Part shown: piece after piece, positions 19,146 through 27,692 of the stretch
Numbering within the stretch: position 1 is the first letter of the stretch
Layout of the letters: each line of letters starts with the position of its first letter
Source: Alkaliphilus serpentinus
GTDB lineage: Bacteria > Bacillota > Clostridia > Peptostreptococcales > Natronincolaceae
Reading direction: 5' to 3'
Length of the DNA stretch: 50,398 nt
Assembly (NCBI RefSeq): GCF_009017255.1
Contig: NZ_WBZB01000048.1
Location: forward strand, 1-50,398
The notes under the pieces: generated by a model
Databases searched by the model: none
What the model saw: the letters and a program-made list of their open reading frames with translations, nothing else
Told to the model about the DNA's origin: nothing
Program-made: the position numbers and the translations under genes

Positions 19146-20339
19146 ATGAAGATTAAGCTGTCAGAAAAAAATCTGAAAATTGAGGCTTCCGTAACCTTAG
19201 CCATTGATGCTAAGGCAAAAAAAATGCAAGCAGAGGGAATTAATGTAATAAGCTTTGGAGTTGGAGAGCCTGATTTTAATACTCCAGAGAATATTAATAA
19301 TGCAGCAAAGGAAGGATTAGATAAAGGTATAACTAGATATACAGCTGCCTCTGGTCTTCCAAAGCTTAGGGAAGCAATCTGTCATAAGTTACTTAAAGAT
19401 AATGGTTTAGAGTATAGTCCTGAAAATATAATCGTGACCAACGGTGCCAAGCATGCTTTATACAACGCTTTACAGGCCATATGTAATCCCGGTGACGAGA
19501 TTATTATTCCAGTTCCCTATTGGGTTAGCTATGGAGAATTAGTGAAGATGGCTGATGCTACTCCTGTATTTGTTGATTGTTCAGAAGAAAATGAATTTAA
19601 AGTAACTAAGGAAGATCTAATGGCAGCAATTACACCTAAAACAAAAGGTATTATGATGAATAGCCCTTCAAATCCAACAGGTGCTTTATATAACAGATCA
19701 GAGCTTGAGGAGATTGCTAAGATTGCTGTTGAAAACAATCTAGTGATTATATCTGATGAAATATACGAAAAGCTGGTATACGATGGAGCAGAGCATATTA
19801 GTATTGCCAGCATCAATGATGATATCAAAGATCTTACAATCGTAGTGAATGGTATGTCAAAGGCCTATGCCATGACAGGTTGGAGAATTGGTTATACAGC
19901 CTCCAATAAAGAAATTGCCAAGGTTATGGGGAATATCCAAAGTCATGCAACCTCTCATCCCAATACAATAGCACAATATGCAAGTATAGAGGGGATATTG
20001 GGTGATCAATCTTCAGTGATAAAAATGAGAAAAGCCTTCGATGAAAGAAGACGGTATATGGTAGAGAGAATAAATCGTATAGAAGGTTTGTCCTGTCTTA
20101 CTCCAAAGGGTGCCTTCTATATCATGATGAATATATCCAAGATTTTTGGTAGTGAAATTAAAGGTAAAAGAATTAACACCTCAATGGACTTTGCTGAGGT
20201 TTGTTTAGATAAGGGCCTAGTGGCCGTAGTACCAGGTATCGCCTTTGGTGCTGAAGGCTTTGTAAGATTATCCTATGCCAATTCCATGGAAAACATTAAG
20301 ATGGGATTAGATCGTATTGAAGAGCTAGTAAAGGGTTAA
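19146..20339 (+). CDS. Pyridoxal-phosphate aspartate aminotransferase
   Basis: A 397-residue class I aminotransferase. The motifs SFGVGEPDFNTPENI, PSNPTGALY, IISDEIYEKL and SKAYAMTGWRIGY, which carries the PLP lysine, place it in the AspC/AspB (subgroup I-gamma) branch. It most likely exchanges amino groups between aspartate and 2-oxoglutarate. Related enzymes also use prephenate or aromatic substrates, which would fit the aro genes nearby but cannot be decided here. The site TTGGAGGG precedes the ATG. Confidence 0.88.
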   Translation: MKIKLSEKNLKIEASVTLAIDAKAKKMQAEGINVISFGVGEPDFNTPENINNAAKEGLDKGITRYTAASGLPKLREAICHKLLKDNGLEYSPENIIVTNGAKHALYNALQAICNPGDEIIIPVPYWVSYGELVKMADATPVFVDCSEENEFKVTKEDLMAAITPKTKGIMMNSPSNPTGALYNRSELEEIAKIAVENNLVIISDEIYEKLVYDGAEHISIASINDDIKDLTIVVNGMSKAYAMTGWRIGYTASNKEIAKVMGNIQSHATSHPNTIAQYASIEGILGDQSSVIKMRKAFDERRRYMVERINRIEGLSCLTPKGAFYIMMNISKIFGSEIKGKRINTSMDFAEVCLDKGLVAVVPGIAFGAEGFVRLSYANSMENIKMGLDRIEELVKG

Positions 20340-20348
20340 GAGATATTT

Positions 20349-20378
20349 GAAGAGATATGAGAATCCTCATATCTCTTC
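20349..20378. terminator. Hairpin after the aminotransferase gene
   Basis: A perfect 13-bp stem, GAAGAGATATGAG (20349-20361) / CTCATATCTCTTC (20366-20378), with an AATC loop. No T run follows, so it may stabilise the 3' end or terminate only partly before purB. Confidence 0.55.
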
Positions 20379-20445
20379 TGAGGTTGAAGTCCTCTGATTT
20401 CTTTTCTTAAATACTGATAAAGCTATATAAAAGGAGGATCATTTC

Positions 20446-21879
20446 ATGAGTACCAGCAGTTATCAAAACCCTCTAATTGAAAGGTATGCCAGTGGTGAAA
20501 TGAATTATCTATTTTCCTCTGACAATAAATTTACTACTTGGAGAAGGCTGTGGATTGCCTTAGCCGAGGCTGAAATGGAACTAGGTTTACCTATTACAGA
20601 AGATCAAATTGAAGAGCTTAAATCCAATATTCAGCCAATTAATTATGAAGTTGCCATAGAACGTGAAAGAGAGACCCGACATGATGTTATGTCCCACGTT
20701 TATGCCTATGGACAGCAGTGCCCTAAGGCAAAAGGCATTATTCATCTTGGAGCCACCAGTGCCTTTGTAGGGGATAATACCGATGTAATTATTATGAGGG
20801 ATGCTTTAAAGCTGATTAAAGAAAAGTTGGTAAATTTATTAAATGTAATGGCGAATTTCAGTGAAAAATATAAGAGCCTTCCTACACTAGGCTTTACACA
20901 TTTTCAACCGGCCCAACTGACAACTGTAGGAAAAAGGGCAACCCTTTGGATGCAGGAGCTGTTGATGGATTATGAAAATCTTCAGTATCAAATTGATAGA
21001 ATGAAACTTAGAGGGGTAAAGGGAACCACTGGAACTCAAGCCAGCTTTTATAGCTTATTGAATAATGATGATGAAAAGGTGGAGGCCCTAGAAGAACTAG
21101 TAGCAAGAAAGATGGGCTTTGAAGCCACCTTTCCAGTTACGGGACAAACCTACTCACGAAAGCTTGATTATGAGGTATTATCCCTCCTCAGTGGGATAGC
21201 CCAAAGCCTACATAAATTTACAAATGATATAAGGCTTCTACAGAGCATGAAGGAAATTGAAGAACCCTTTGAGAAAAATCAAATTGGTTCCTCTGCCATG
21301 GCCTATAAGAGAAATCCCATGAGAAGTGAAAGGATTGCTTCCCTTGCAAGATATGTGATGGCAGGCTGTCAAAATACAGCAATGACTGCTTCCACCCAAT
21401 GGTTCGAAAGAACCTTAGATGATTCAGCTAATAAAAGGATTGTAATTCCTGAGGCCTTCTTAGCTACCGATGCTATTTTGAGTATAGCCATTAATGTTTG
21501 TGATGGATTGGTAGTATATGAAAAGATCATTAGGAGTCATATAGATGCAGAGCTCCCTTTTATGGCAACAGAAACCATTCTGATGGAGGCCGTAAAAAGA
21601 GGCGGTGATCGCCAGGAGCTCCACGAAAGAATTAGAGTTCATTCGATGGAGGCCGCCAAGGAAGTTAAAGTTCATGGTAAACCCAATGACTTAATAGACC
21701 GGATACTGGCCGATAAGGAATTTTCCCTTTCAAAAGAGGATTTAGACTCATTATTAGATCCTAAAAATTTTATAGGGAGGGCCCCTCAACAGGTAACATC
21801 CTTTTTAAATAAGGTTATCTATCCCATAGTGAATGACAATAAAGAGCTGTTAGGTATGAAAGTTGAGTTAAAGGTATAG
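20446..21879 (+). CDS. purB: Adenylosuccinate lyase
   Basis: A 477-residue member of the fumarase/aspartase superfamily. Visible are the HDVMSHVYAY region, GATSAFVGDNTD, a TGTQASF loop and the superfamily signature SSAMAYKRNPMRSERI. It cleaves SAICAR and adenylosuccinate in purine synthesis. It is longer than the roughly 430-residue Bacillus form and nearer the eukaryotic-like subgroup in length and opening sequence. An AAAGGAGGA site precedes the ATG, and asnS follows after 27 bases, so the two are probably co-transcribed. Confidence 0.93.
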   Translation: MSTSSYQNPLIERYASGEMNYLFSSDNKFTTWRRLWIALAEAEMELGLPITEDQIEELKSNIQPINYEVAIERERETRHDVMSHVYAYGQQCPKAKGIIHLGATSAFVGDNTDVIIMRDALKLIKEKLVNLLNVMANFSEKYKSLPTLGFTHFQPAQLTTVGKRATLWMQELLMDYENLQYQIDRMKLRGVKGTTGTQASFYSLLNNDDEKVEALEELVARKMGFEATFPVTGQTYSRKLDYEVLSLLSGIAQSLHKFTNDIRLLQSMKEIEEPFEKNQIGSSAMAYKRNPMRSERIASLARYVMAGCQNTAMTASTQWFERTLDDSANKRIVIPEAFLATDAILSIAINVCDGLVVYEKIIRSHIDAELPFMATETILMEAVKRGGDRQELHERIRVHSMEAAKEVKVHGKPNDLIDRILADKEFSLSKEDLDSLLDPKNFIGRAPQQVTSFLNKVIYPIVNDNKELLGMKVELKV

Positions 21880-21906
21880 AATGATCAGTATAATGGAGGT
21901 GTAAAG

Positions 21907-23202
21907 ATGAATAGCACTACTATAGAAAATATTAGTAAATATGAAGGACAAGAAGTAATTTTAAAGGGTTGGTTATATAATAAACGATCAAGTGGAAAAA
22001 TTCATTTTCTACAGCTAAGGGATGGCTCAGGCTTTATACAAGGTGTTGTGGTTAAGGCAGAGGTTTCTGAAGATGTTTTTGAAAATTGTAAAAAGCTTAC
22101 CCAAGAATCCTCCCTCACAGTTAAGGGTTTGGTTCAAAAGGATGATAGAGCCCCTAGTGGCTATGAGATTCTTGTTAAGGAAGTAACCCCTGTACATATT
22201 GCTGAAGAAGGTTATCCCATCTCACTAAAGGAGCACGGTACAGATTTCTTGATGGAAAACAGACATCTATGGATGAGAACGCCGAAGCAAAATGCAATAT
22301 TAAGGATTAGGGATGAAATAAACCTAGCAATTAGACAATTTTTTCATGATAGAGGCTTTGTATTAATTGAACCACCAATTATTACTCCTTCAGCCTGTGA
22401 AGGAACCACTGAGCTATTTGAAATTGACTATTTTGGAGAAAATGCCTATCTATCACAAACGGGTCAATTATATGCAGAGGCAGCAGCCATGGCCTTTGGG
22501 AATGTTTATAGCTTCGGCCCTACCTTTAGAGCAGAAAAATCTAAGACCAGAAAACATCTTAATGAATTCTGGATGATCGAGCCGGAAATGGCCTATGTTG
22601 ATTTCGAAGGTAACCTAAAGGTTCAAGAGGAAATGGTTGAGTATATCATTGGTAGAGTTCTTGAAAATAGAAAGATTGAATTAAAAATTCTACAACGAGA
22701 TACAACGGTCCTAGAAAAAATTAAAGCTCCCTTCCCAAGAATCACCTATACTGATGCTGTGAAGCTACTTCAAGATGGTGGTTTTGAGTTCCAATGGGGT
22801 GAGGACTTTGGAGCTCCCCACGAAACTTATATTGCTGAAAAGTATGATAAACCAGTGTTTATCACCCACTTCCCAACAAAAATGAAGGCCTTCTATATGC
22901 AGCCGGATCCAAATAATCCAGAGGTAATTCTAGGGGCAGATTTAATTGCTCCAGAAGGCTATGGTGAAATAATTGGTGGCTCTGAGCGTATTCATGATTT
23001 AGAACTACTCCTAAAGAAGATAGAGGAGGAAAACCTACCAAGGGAAATCTATGAATGGTATATAGACCTTAGAAGATATGGTTCAGTTCCCCATTCAGGC
23101 TTTGGCCTTGGATTAGAAAGAACCGTTTCATGGATATGTGGTGTTGATCATATTAGACAAACAATCCCCTTTGCCAGAACCTTGAATAGGGTTTATCCAT
23201 AA
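21907..23202 (+). CDS. asnS: Asparaginyl-tRNA synthetase
   Basis: A 431-residue class IIb synthetase. The N-terminal OB-fold anticodon domain (about 1-105) includes [24 protein letters not shown]. The catalytic domain has motif 2 around [19 protein letters not shown] and motif 3 [15 protein letters not shown]. It charges tRNA-Asn with asparagine. The [14 protein letters not shown] and [14 protein letters not shown] segments favour AsnRS over AspRS. There is no T-box leader upstream. AATGGAGGTG precedes the ATG. Confidence 0.95.
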   Translation: MNSTTIENISKYEGQEVILKGWLYNKRSSGKIHFLQLRDGSGFIQGVVVKAEVSEDVFENCKKLTQESSLTVKGLVQKDDRAPSGYEILVKEVTPVHIAEEGYPISLKEHGTDFLMENRHLWMRTPKQNAILRIRDEINLAIRQFFHDRGFVLIEPPIITPSACEGTTELFEIDYFGENAYLSQTGQLYAEAAAMAFGNVYSFGPTFRAEKSKTRKHLNEFWMIEPEMAYVDFEGNLKVQEEMVEYIIGRVLENRKIELKILQRDTTVLEKIKAPFPRITYTDAVKLLQDGGFEFQWGEDFGAPHETYIAEKYDKPVFITHFPTKMKAFYMQPDPNNPEVILGADLIAPEGYGEIIGGSERIHDLELLLKKIEEENLPREIYEWYIDLRRYGSVPHSGFGLGLERTVSWICGVDHIRQTIPFARTLNRVYP

Positions 23203-23233
23203 GTTAAATTCTGATATAATGAAAATATTAGGT

Positions 23234-23268
23234 AAAATAAAGTAAGGATTATCCTTACTTTATTTTTT
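23234..23268 (+). terminator. asnS terminator
   Basis: A 15-bp stem, AAAATAAAGTAAGGA / TCCTTACTTTATTTT, with a TTA loop and a T-rich tail. Confidence 0.88.
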
Positions 23269-23311
23269 AATTATAGTTAATGGCTATATTAAGTAAAAAA
23301 GGGGCGAGGTT

Positions 23312-25081
23312 ATGTTAGAAAATCAACTTAAGCATTATAGTGTTAATGAAATCCTATCAACTCATTTTATAAAGCTAAGTAAAACTACAAGCCTCAACAT
23401 AGCTATTGACAAAATGCTACTGAAAAATTTACCTGAAGTTTTGATTATGGATGATGATCGGCCTGATATCATAATAGGTATTATCACCCTAACAGACATT
23501 TCAAATATAAAAAAAATGGGGCAACCCACTGATTTACCAATAGAGGATTTTATGTCCAGGAATATTATAACTGTAGCTTCTGATATGTTGATAACCGATG
23601 CGCGGCGAATACTTATTGATAACAAAATAGGAAGATTACCCGTTTATGAAGGGGGTAAGCTTCAGGGAATTATTCGAATAGATAACCTTTTGGATCATTA
23701 TTACCTTAAGCTTGAAAGTATTAACCGCCAATACAAGGATGTAATTAATCATATGCATGAGGCTGTTACAGTAACTGACCCTGCAGGTCATGTTCTTTTA
23801 TGGAATAAAAAAGCTGAATTAATCTATAACATAAGAGAAGAGGATATTATTTATAAAAAGCTTGAGGACTTCTTTCCCAATGCTTTAACCTTATCCGTCC
23901 TTGAAAGTAGAATTCCCATAGAGAATATTTACCATGCTCCTAAACCAAATTACTATGTAATCATAAGTGCTTTGCCTGTGTTCATCGACGGTGAATTTGT
24001 AGGTGTGGTTGCTACTGAAAAGGATATAACTGAGAACAGAAATCTATCTTTGAAGCTTGAAAATGCCAACTTCGAAATAGATTTACTAAAGGAAGAGGTA
24101 GAAAAGTTTACAAAGGAGAGCTTCTCTTTAGGAAAAATATTAGGTAAAAGCCCAGTAATAAAAAACAAGGTGCAACTAGCCAAGCATGTTTCCAAAACCA
24201 ATACCAGTGTATTAATTGTTGGAGAAAGTGGTACTGGTAAGGAGGTCTTCGCCAGGGCTATTCATCAGAATAGTCAAAGGAAGGGATTGTTTATACCAGT
24301 GAATTGTAGTGCTATACCCGAAACCCTTTTTGAAAGCGAATTCTTTGGTTATATCGGTGGAGCCTTTACAGGGGCATTGAAAAACGGTAAGATGGGTTAT
24401 TTTGAAGTTGCCAATAATGGCACCTTATTTTTAGATGAAATAGGTGATTTACCCCTGAATATGCAGGCAAAGCTTTTAAGGGTTTTACAGGAGGGAAAGG
24501 TCCACAGAATTGGAGCAGATAAACAGATAGAGGTGGATGTAAGAATTATATCTGCCACAAATAAAGACCTTAAAGAAATGGTAAAAGAAGGTAAATTTAG
24601 AGAAGATTTATTTTACAGATTAAATGTAGTGGAAATTCAACTACCCCCCCTAAGGAAACGTAAGGAAGATATTATCCTATTCTTCAATCACTTCCTAGAG
24701 GATATTTGTAGGAAAAACAACACCTTTATATCCTATGTAGAAAAGGATGTATTCAACATCTTGATTAATTATCATTGGAAGGGCAATATCCGTGAGTTAA
24801 AAAATACAGTAGAATATATGGTTGTAACTAGCCACAATCAACGATTAACTAAGGATCATATTCCCCATTATATTCTTGAAAGTACTAACGAATCTAAGGA
24901 TACAACCTTAGAAGCTAATTTAGGGGACAACTTAAGGGTTTTGGAAATCAATATGATCAAGAAGGCTTTAAAAGAGTCTGGGGGTAATAAGGCAAAGGCG
25001 GCTAAGGTTTTAAATATCCCTAGAACTACATTATACTATAAGCTTCATCAATATAAAGAGGAATTAGATGTCGAAATTTAG
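23312..25081 (+). CDS. Sigma-54-dependent activator (CBS-PAS-AAA-Fis)
   Basis: A 589-residue enhancer-binding protein. Order: a CBS-domain pair (about 10-125), a PAS domain (about 135-240), a short coiled coil, the AAA+ module (about 265-500) and a Fis-type helix-turn-helix (about 548-585, ending NIPRTTLYYKL). Walker A is GESGTGKE (304-311), the sigma-54-contacting GAFTGA loop is intact (350-355), and Walker B is LFLDEIGD (about 372-379). CBS pairs often bind adenine nucleotides and PAS domains small ligands, so it may sense energy state and a metabolite. A sigma-54 promoter and repeated half-sites lie directly downstream, ahead of the transporter/dehydrogenase genes, which are its obvious target. 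Confidence 0.93.
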   Translation: MLENQLKHYSVNEILSTHFIKLSKTTSLNIAIDKMLLKNLPEVLIMDDDRPDIIIGIITLTDISNIKKMGQPTDLPIEDFMSRNIITVASDMLITDARRILIDNKIGRLPVYEGGKLQGIIRIDNLLDHYYLKLESINRQYKDVINHMHEAVTVTDPAGHVLLWNKKAELIYNIREEDIIYKKLEDFFPNALTLSVLESRIPIENIYHAPKPNYYVIISALPVFIDGEFVGVVATEKDITENRNLSLKLENANFEIDLLKEEVEKFTKESFSLGKILGKSPVIKNKVQLAKHVSKTNTSVLIVGESGTGKEVFARAIHQNSQRKGLFIPVNCSAIPETLFESEFFGYIGGAFTGALKNGKMGYFEVANNGTLFLDEIGDLPLNMQAKLLRVLQEGKVHRIGADKQIEVDVRIISATNKDLKEMVKEGKFREDLFYRLNVVEIQLPPLRKRKEDIILFFNHFLEDICRKNNTFISYVEKDVFNILINYHWKGNIRELKNTVEYMVVTSHNQRLTKDHIPHYILESTNESKDTTLEANLGDNLRVLEINMIKKALKESGGNKAKAAKVLNIPRTTLYYKLHQYKEELDVEI

Positions 25082-25102
25082 ACACTTGTCTAAAATTAGA
25101 CA
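25078..25102. promoter_or_regulatory. Enhancer-like TAGACA sites, upstream cluster
   Basis: TTAGACA (25078-25084), 2 bases, then TGTCTAA (25087-25093) is a perfect inverted repeat that overlaps the stop codon of the activator gene. A third half-site TTAGACA follows at 25096-25102. The cluster lies about 200 bases before the sigma-54 promoter, the usual range for enhancer-binding-protein sites. Confidence 0.6.
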
Positions 25103-25172
25103 ATGCTATATTTATTGGGAAACTGTTGTAATATAAAAAAAATTCAGTAGGATTATTACTAGAAAACTGAGC

Positions 25173-25199
25173 AGGTGTCTAAAAATAGACACCTTTTTT
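25173..25199 (+). terminator. Terminator of the activator gene, also carrying TAGACA half-sites
   Basis: The stem AGGTGTCTA / TAGACACCT with an AAAA loop and six T is a clear intrinsic terminator. Its arms repeat the TGTCTA / TAGACA half-sites of the upstream cluster, so the DNA may double as an activator site 108 bases before the -24 element. Confidence 0.8.
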
Positions 25200-25289
25200 C
25201 ATTTTATTGAAAATCCTTGAAATAGTTTAAAGGCAAAAGCTGTTGATATCCTAACCTTAATTAGTGATTCCTTCTTATCAAATTCCAAA

Positions 25290-25306
25290 TTGGCATTAAT
25301 ATTGCA
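25290..25306 (+). promoter_or_regulatory. Sigma-54 promoter of the transporter/dehydrogenase operon
   Basis: TTGGCA-N6-TTGCA with the GG (25292-25293) and GC (25304-25305) doublets spaced exactly as in the -24/-12 consensus. The predicted start near 25317 gives a leader of about 390 bases before the transporter gene. No competing sigma-A promoter is obvious. Confidence 0.8.
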
Positions 25307-25319
25307 ATAGAAGTACCTG

Positions 25320-25709
25320 ACTCATTTGAATAACCTACCTAAAAAAATAGGAAGATAATGTTAATTAATAACTAATGAAAAATAAGTTGCATATTTATTC
25401 AAGATGTAATAAAATATTACTTAATACAATTTTATTGAAGCATTGGGAGTTGATTATTGCAATATTACCAAATATATTTCGCTATACGGCATATTTCGAG
25501 ATTAATCTGCAAGATTACATATATAAAATTGCAATTAATTTCTATGAAGTAAAGCAACAAAGTATATTCTTCTTATTGGTGAGTGGCTATATTAAAGGGC
25601 TGTAGCCCTTAAGTAGGTTAACCCTTTTGCTACTAATGCTTTAGTAGAGAAGTATTAGATGAAATAATCTAAGATTATTTCATTATTATAATCAAAAGGA
25701 GGAATCAAT
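25320..25709 (+). other. Structured 390-base leader without a credible gene
   Basis: Between the sigma-54 promoter and the transporter start there is no ORF with a ribosome-binding site. Near the end are three stems: AAGGGCT/AGCCCTT (25595-25610), CTACTAA/TTAGTAG (25630-25647) and ATGAAATAATC/GATTATTTCAT (25659-25683). The last ends just before the SD AAAAGGAGG. I do not recognise a known riboswitch; in particular the glycine-riboswitch core is not visible. Confidence 0.5.
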
Positions 25710-27203
25710 ATGAGTAAAAACAATGAACAATGGGGGAGTAGATGGGGCTTTATACTGGCTGCAATCGGTATGGCCATCGGAACAGGAAACATCTGGAGAT
25801 TCCCTCGTGTGGCCGCTGCAAATGGCGGTGGTCCCTTTATTATTGCCTGGACAATCGCAATGTTTGTTTGGGCTATTCCATTACTCATGGGTGAGATGGT
25901 AATGGGTAAAAAGACAAGGCTTGGTACAATTGGGGCCTTCCGTGACTTCGTGGGTAAGAAGTATACATGGATGGGAACCTGGATTGCTGCCGTCTGTCTA
26001 GGAATTATGTTTTATTACTCCGTAGTTATGGGTTGGTGTGTTAAATACTTTACCTTGGCTTTAACAGGTACCTTTAACGCCGAAACCAACACCGAAGCTA
26101 CAACGGCAATTTGGAACACCTTTACTACAACTCCTTGGCAAACCATACTATTCCATTTAATATCTATGGCAATAGCAGGCTTTATTATTTATAAGGGAGT
26201 AACAGCAGGTATAGAAAAGGCTTGTAAGATCATGATACCAGCCCTATTTACCTTATTAGTAGTAGCAGTTATCCGTGCTTTAACCCTACCAGGAGCTCTA
26301 CAAGGTCTTGAATATTTATTTAGTCCAAAGCTTGAAATGCTTAAAGATCCTACAATCTGGCTTCATGCCTTTACACAGTCGGCATGGTCCACCGGAGCTG
26401 GATGGGGTTTCATCATCACCTACGCTGTATATGCCAGCTATAAGGAGGACATTGCTGGAAACTGTATGATTATGGGCTTTGGAGATCATATAGGAGCTTT
26501 AATAGCAGGTATGACAGTTCTACCAGCAATCTTTGCTTTATCTCCAACACCGGAATTTGCAAGTGAAGCCTTAGCTTCAGGTAACACAGGAATCACTTTT
26601 ATTTATTTGGCACAGCTCTTTGGAAAAATGCCTCTAGGGAATGTTTTAGCAGCAGTTTTCTTCTTAGCTATGGCTATTGCAGCCTTATCTTCTCTACTAC
26701 CAATGATTGAGGTAGGGGTTAGAAACTTTATGGATGCAGGAATGTCTAGGGAAAAAGCAACAAAGTTTGTTGTGGTTACCGGTTTTATACTGGGTATACC
26801 TTCAGCCTATAGCTTGAATTTTTTAGATAATCAGGATTGGGTTTGGGGTGTAGGCCTTCTTGTAAGTGGTTTATTTGTGGCCTTTGCCTTGATTAAGTTC
26901 GGATTAGAGAATGCAAGAACCAAATGGATCAATACAGAATGGGCGGATTTTAAAACAGGCAAATGGTGGAACGTCTGTATTATGTTATTCCCACTTTTCT
27001 TCGTGGCAGTAACTGGATGGTGGTTCTTACAAGCCCTTGAATGGTATCCTGGCAACTGGTGGCATCCATTTGAAACCTTCAGTCCGGGAACAATCATTTT
27101 CCAATTTGCAATTCTTTTAATAGGAGCATTATTAACCAATAACTGGCTTGCATCTAAAATAGGAGTAGGCGCAACTGAGCTGTATCCAATAGATAATAAA
27201 TAA
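25710..27203 (+). CDS. Neurotransmitter:sodium symporter family transporter
   Basis: A 497-residue membrane protein with 11-12 hydrophobic helices and the NSS signature in helix 1 (GMAIGTGNIWRFPR, with the unwound substrate/Na+ region) followed by NGGGPFIIAW. LeuT-fold relatives in bacteria import amino acids with sodium. The 34-residue gene immediately after it resembles the small subunit of the methionine/alanine importer MetPS. Downstream genes encode a multi-subunit dehydrogenase, so the cargo is probably an amino acid or N-methyl/imino acid that is then oxidised. Expression should depend on sigma-54 and the upstream activator. Confidence 0.92.
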   Translation: MSKNNEQWGSRWGFILAAIGMAIGTGNIWRFPRVAAANGGGPFIIAWTIAMFVWAIPLLMGEMVMGKKTRLGTIGAFRDFVGKKYTWMGTWIAAVCLGIMFYYSVVMGWCVKYFTLALTGTFNAETNTEATTAIWNTFTTTPWQTILFHLISMAIAGFIIYKGVTAGIEKACKIMIPALFTLLVVAVIRALTLPGALQGLEYLFSPKLEMLKDPTIWLHAFTQSAWSTGAGWGFIITYAVYASYKEDIAGNCMIMGFGDHIGALIAGMTVLPAIFALSPTPEFASEALASGNTGITFIYLAQLFGKMPLGNVLAAVFFLAMAIAALSSLLPMIEVGVRNFMDAGMSREKATKFVVVTGFILGIPSAYSLNFLDNQDWVWGVGLLVSGLFVAFALIKFGLENARTKWINTEWADFKTGKWWNVCIMLFPLFFVAVTGWWFLQALEWYPGNWWHPFETFSPGTIIFQFAILLIGALLTNNWLASKIGVGATELYPIDNK

Positions 27204-27216
27204 AGGGGGCTTTAAT

Positions 27217-27321
27217 ATGTCAGGTTCATCAATTGTAATGATGGTAATTGTACTTGGTTTCTATTTTGGAGGCTTCTTTGTACTAGTGAATAAAGCCTTC
27301 AACAATAAAAATACTCAATAA
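27217..27321 (+). CDS. MetS-like small transporter subunit, 34 residues
   Basis: A 34-residue peptide beginning MSGSSIVMMVIVLGFYFGG and ending in a polar, lysine- and asparagine-containing tail. One membrane helix fills residues 5-24. Its size, the glycine-rich helix and its place right behind an NSS transporter match the small subunit described for MetPS-type importers. The site AAAGGGGG stands 6-7 bases before ATG. It is short enough to be missed by gene finders. Role in transport is inferred from family and position. Confidence 0.75.
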   Translation: MSGSSIVMMVIVLGFYFGGFFVLVNKAFNNKNTQ

Positions 27322-27334
27322 TTAATGGTTAAAT

Positions 27335-27362
27335 GGATTCTCTCCTAATTAGGGGAGAATCC
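27335..27362. other. Intercistronic hairpin
   Basis: GGATTCTCTCC / GGGGAGAATCC (one G-U pair) with a TAATTA loop between the small subunit gene and the dehydrogenase genes. No T run follows. It may protect the upstream transcript or lower read-through into the enzyme genes. Confidence 0.6.
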
Positions 27363-27386
27363 AACTATAACATTGGAGGTGTGTAA

Positions 27387-27692
27387 ATGAGAATTGAGGA
27401 GCATCCTATTTTAAACTTTAAAAGAGGTAAAAAAATTCGCTTCTTTTTTAATGATCAAGAAGTAGAAGGCTTCGAAGGAGAAACCATAGCAGCTGCCTTA
27501 CATGCAGCAGGAGTTAAATCCCTCAGTCATAGTATAGAAAACCATAGACCTAGGGGATTATTTTGTGCAATCGGAAACTGTTCATCCTGTCTTATGGAAG
27601 TAAATGAAGAACCAAATGTGAGGATTTGTGTAGAAGAATTAAAGGATGGTATGAAGGTGAAAACTCAAAAAGGAAAGGGTGATATTCTATGA
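27387..27692 (+). CDS. [2Fe-2S] subunit of an amine/amino-acid dehydrogenase
   Basis: A 101-residue ferredoxin-fold protein of the Fer2_4 type (HcnA / sarcosine-oxidase alpha N-terminus). Cluster cysteines are C60-x4-C65-x2-C68 and C81. It starts the five-gene enzyme set and overlaps the next gene by four bases. In HcnABC, sarcosine oxidase and D-hydroxyproline or opine dehydrogenases this domain passes electrons between flavin sites and acceptors. The site TTGGAGGTG precedes the ATG. Confidence 0.85.
   Translation: MRIEEHPILNFKRGKKIRFFFNDQEVEGFEGETIAAALHAAGVKSLSHSIENHRPRGLFCAIGNCSSCLMEVNEEPNVRICVEELKDGMKVKTQKGKGDIL

Noticed and set aside
25375-25605. 76-codon open frame in the leader before the symporter gene
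   Set aside because: No Shine-Dalgarno site before its ATG, composition like the surrounding AT-rich DNA, and it lies inside a probable untranslated leader.
25320-25709. Glycine riboswitch ahead of the sodium symporter
   Set aside because: The conserved glycine-aptamer core could not be found, despite the suitable gene context.
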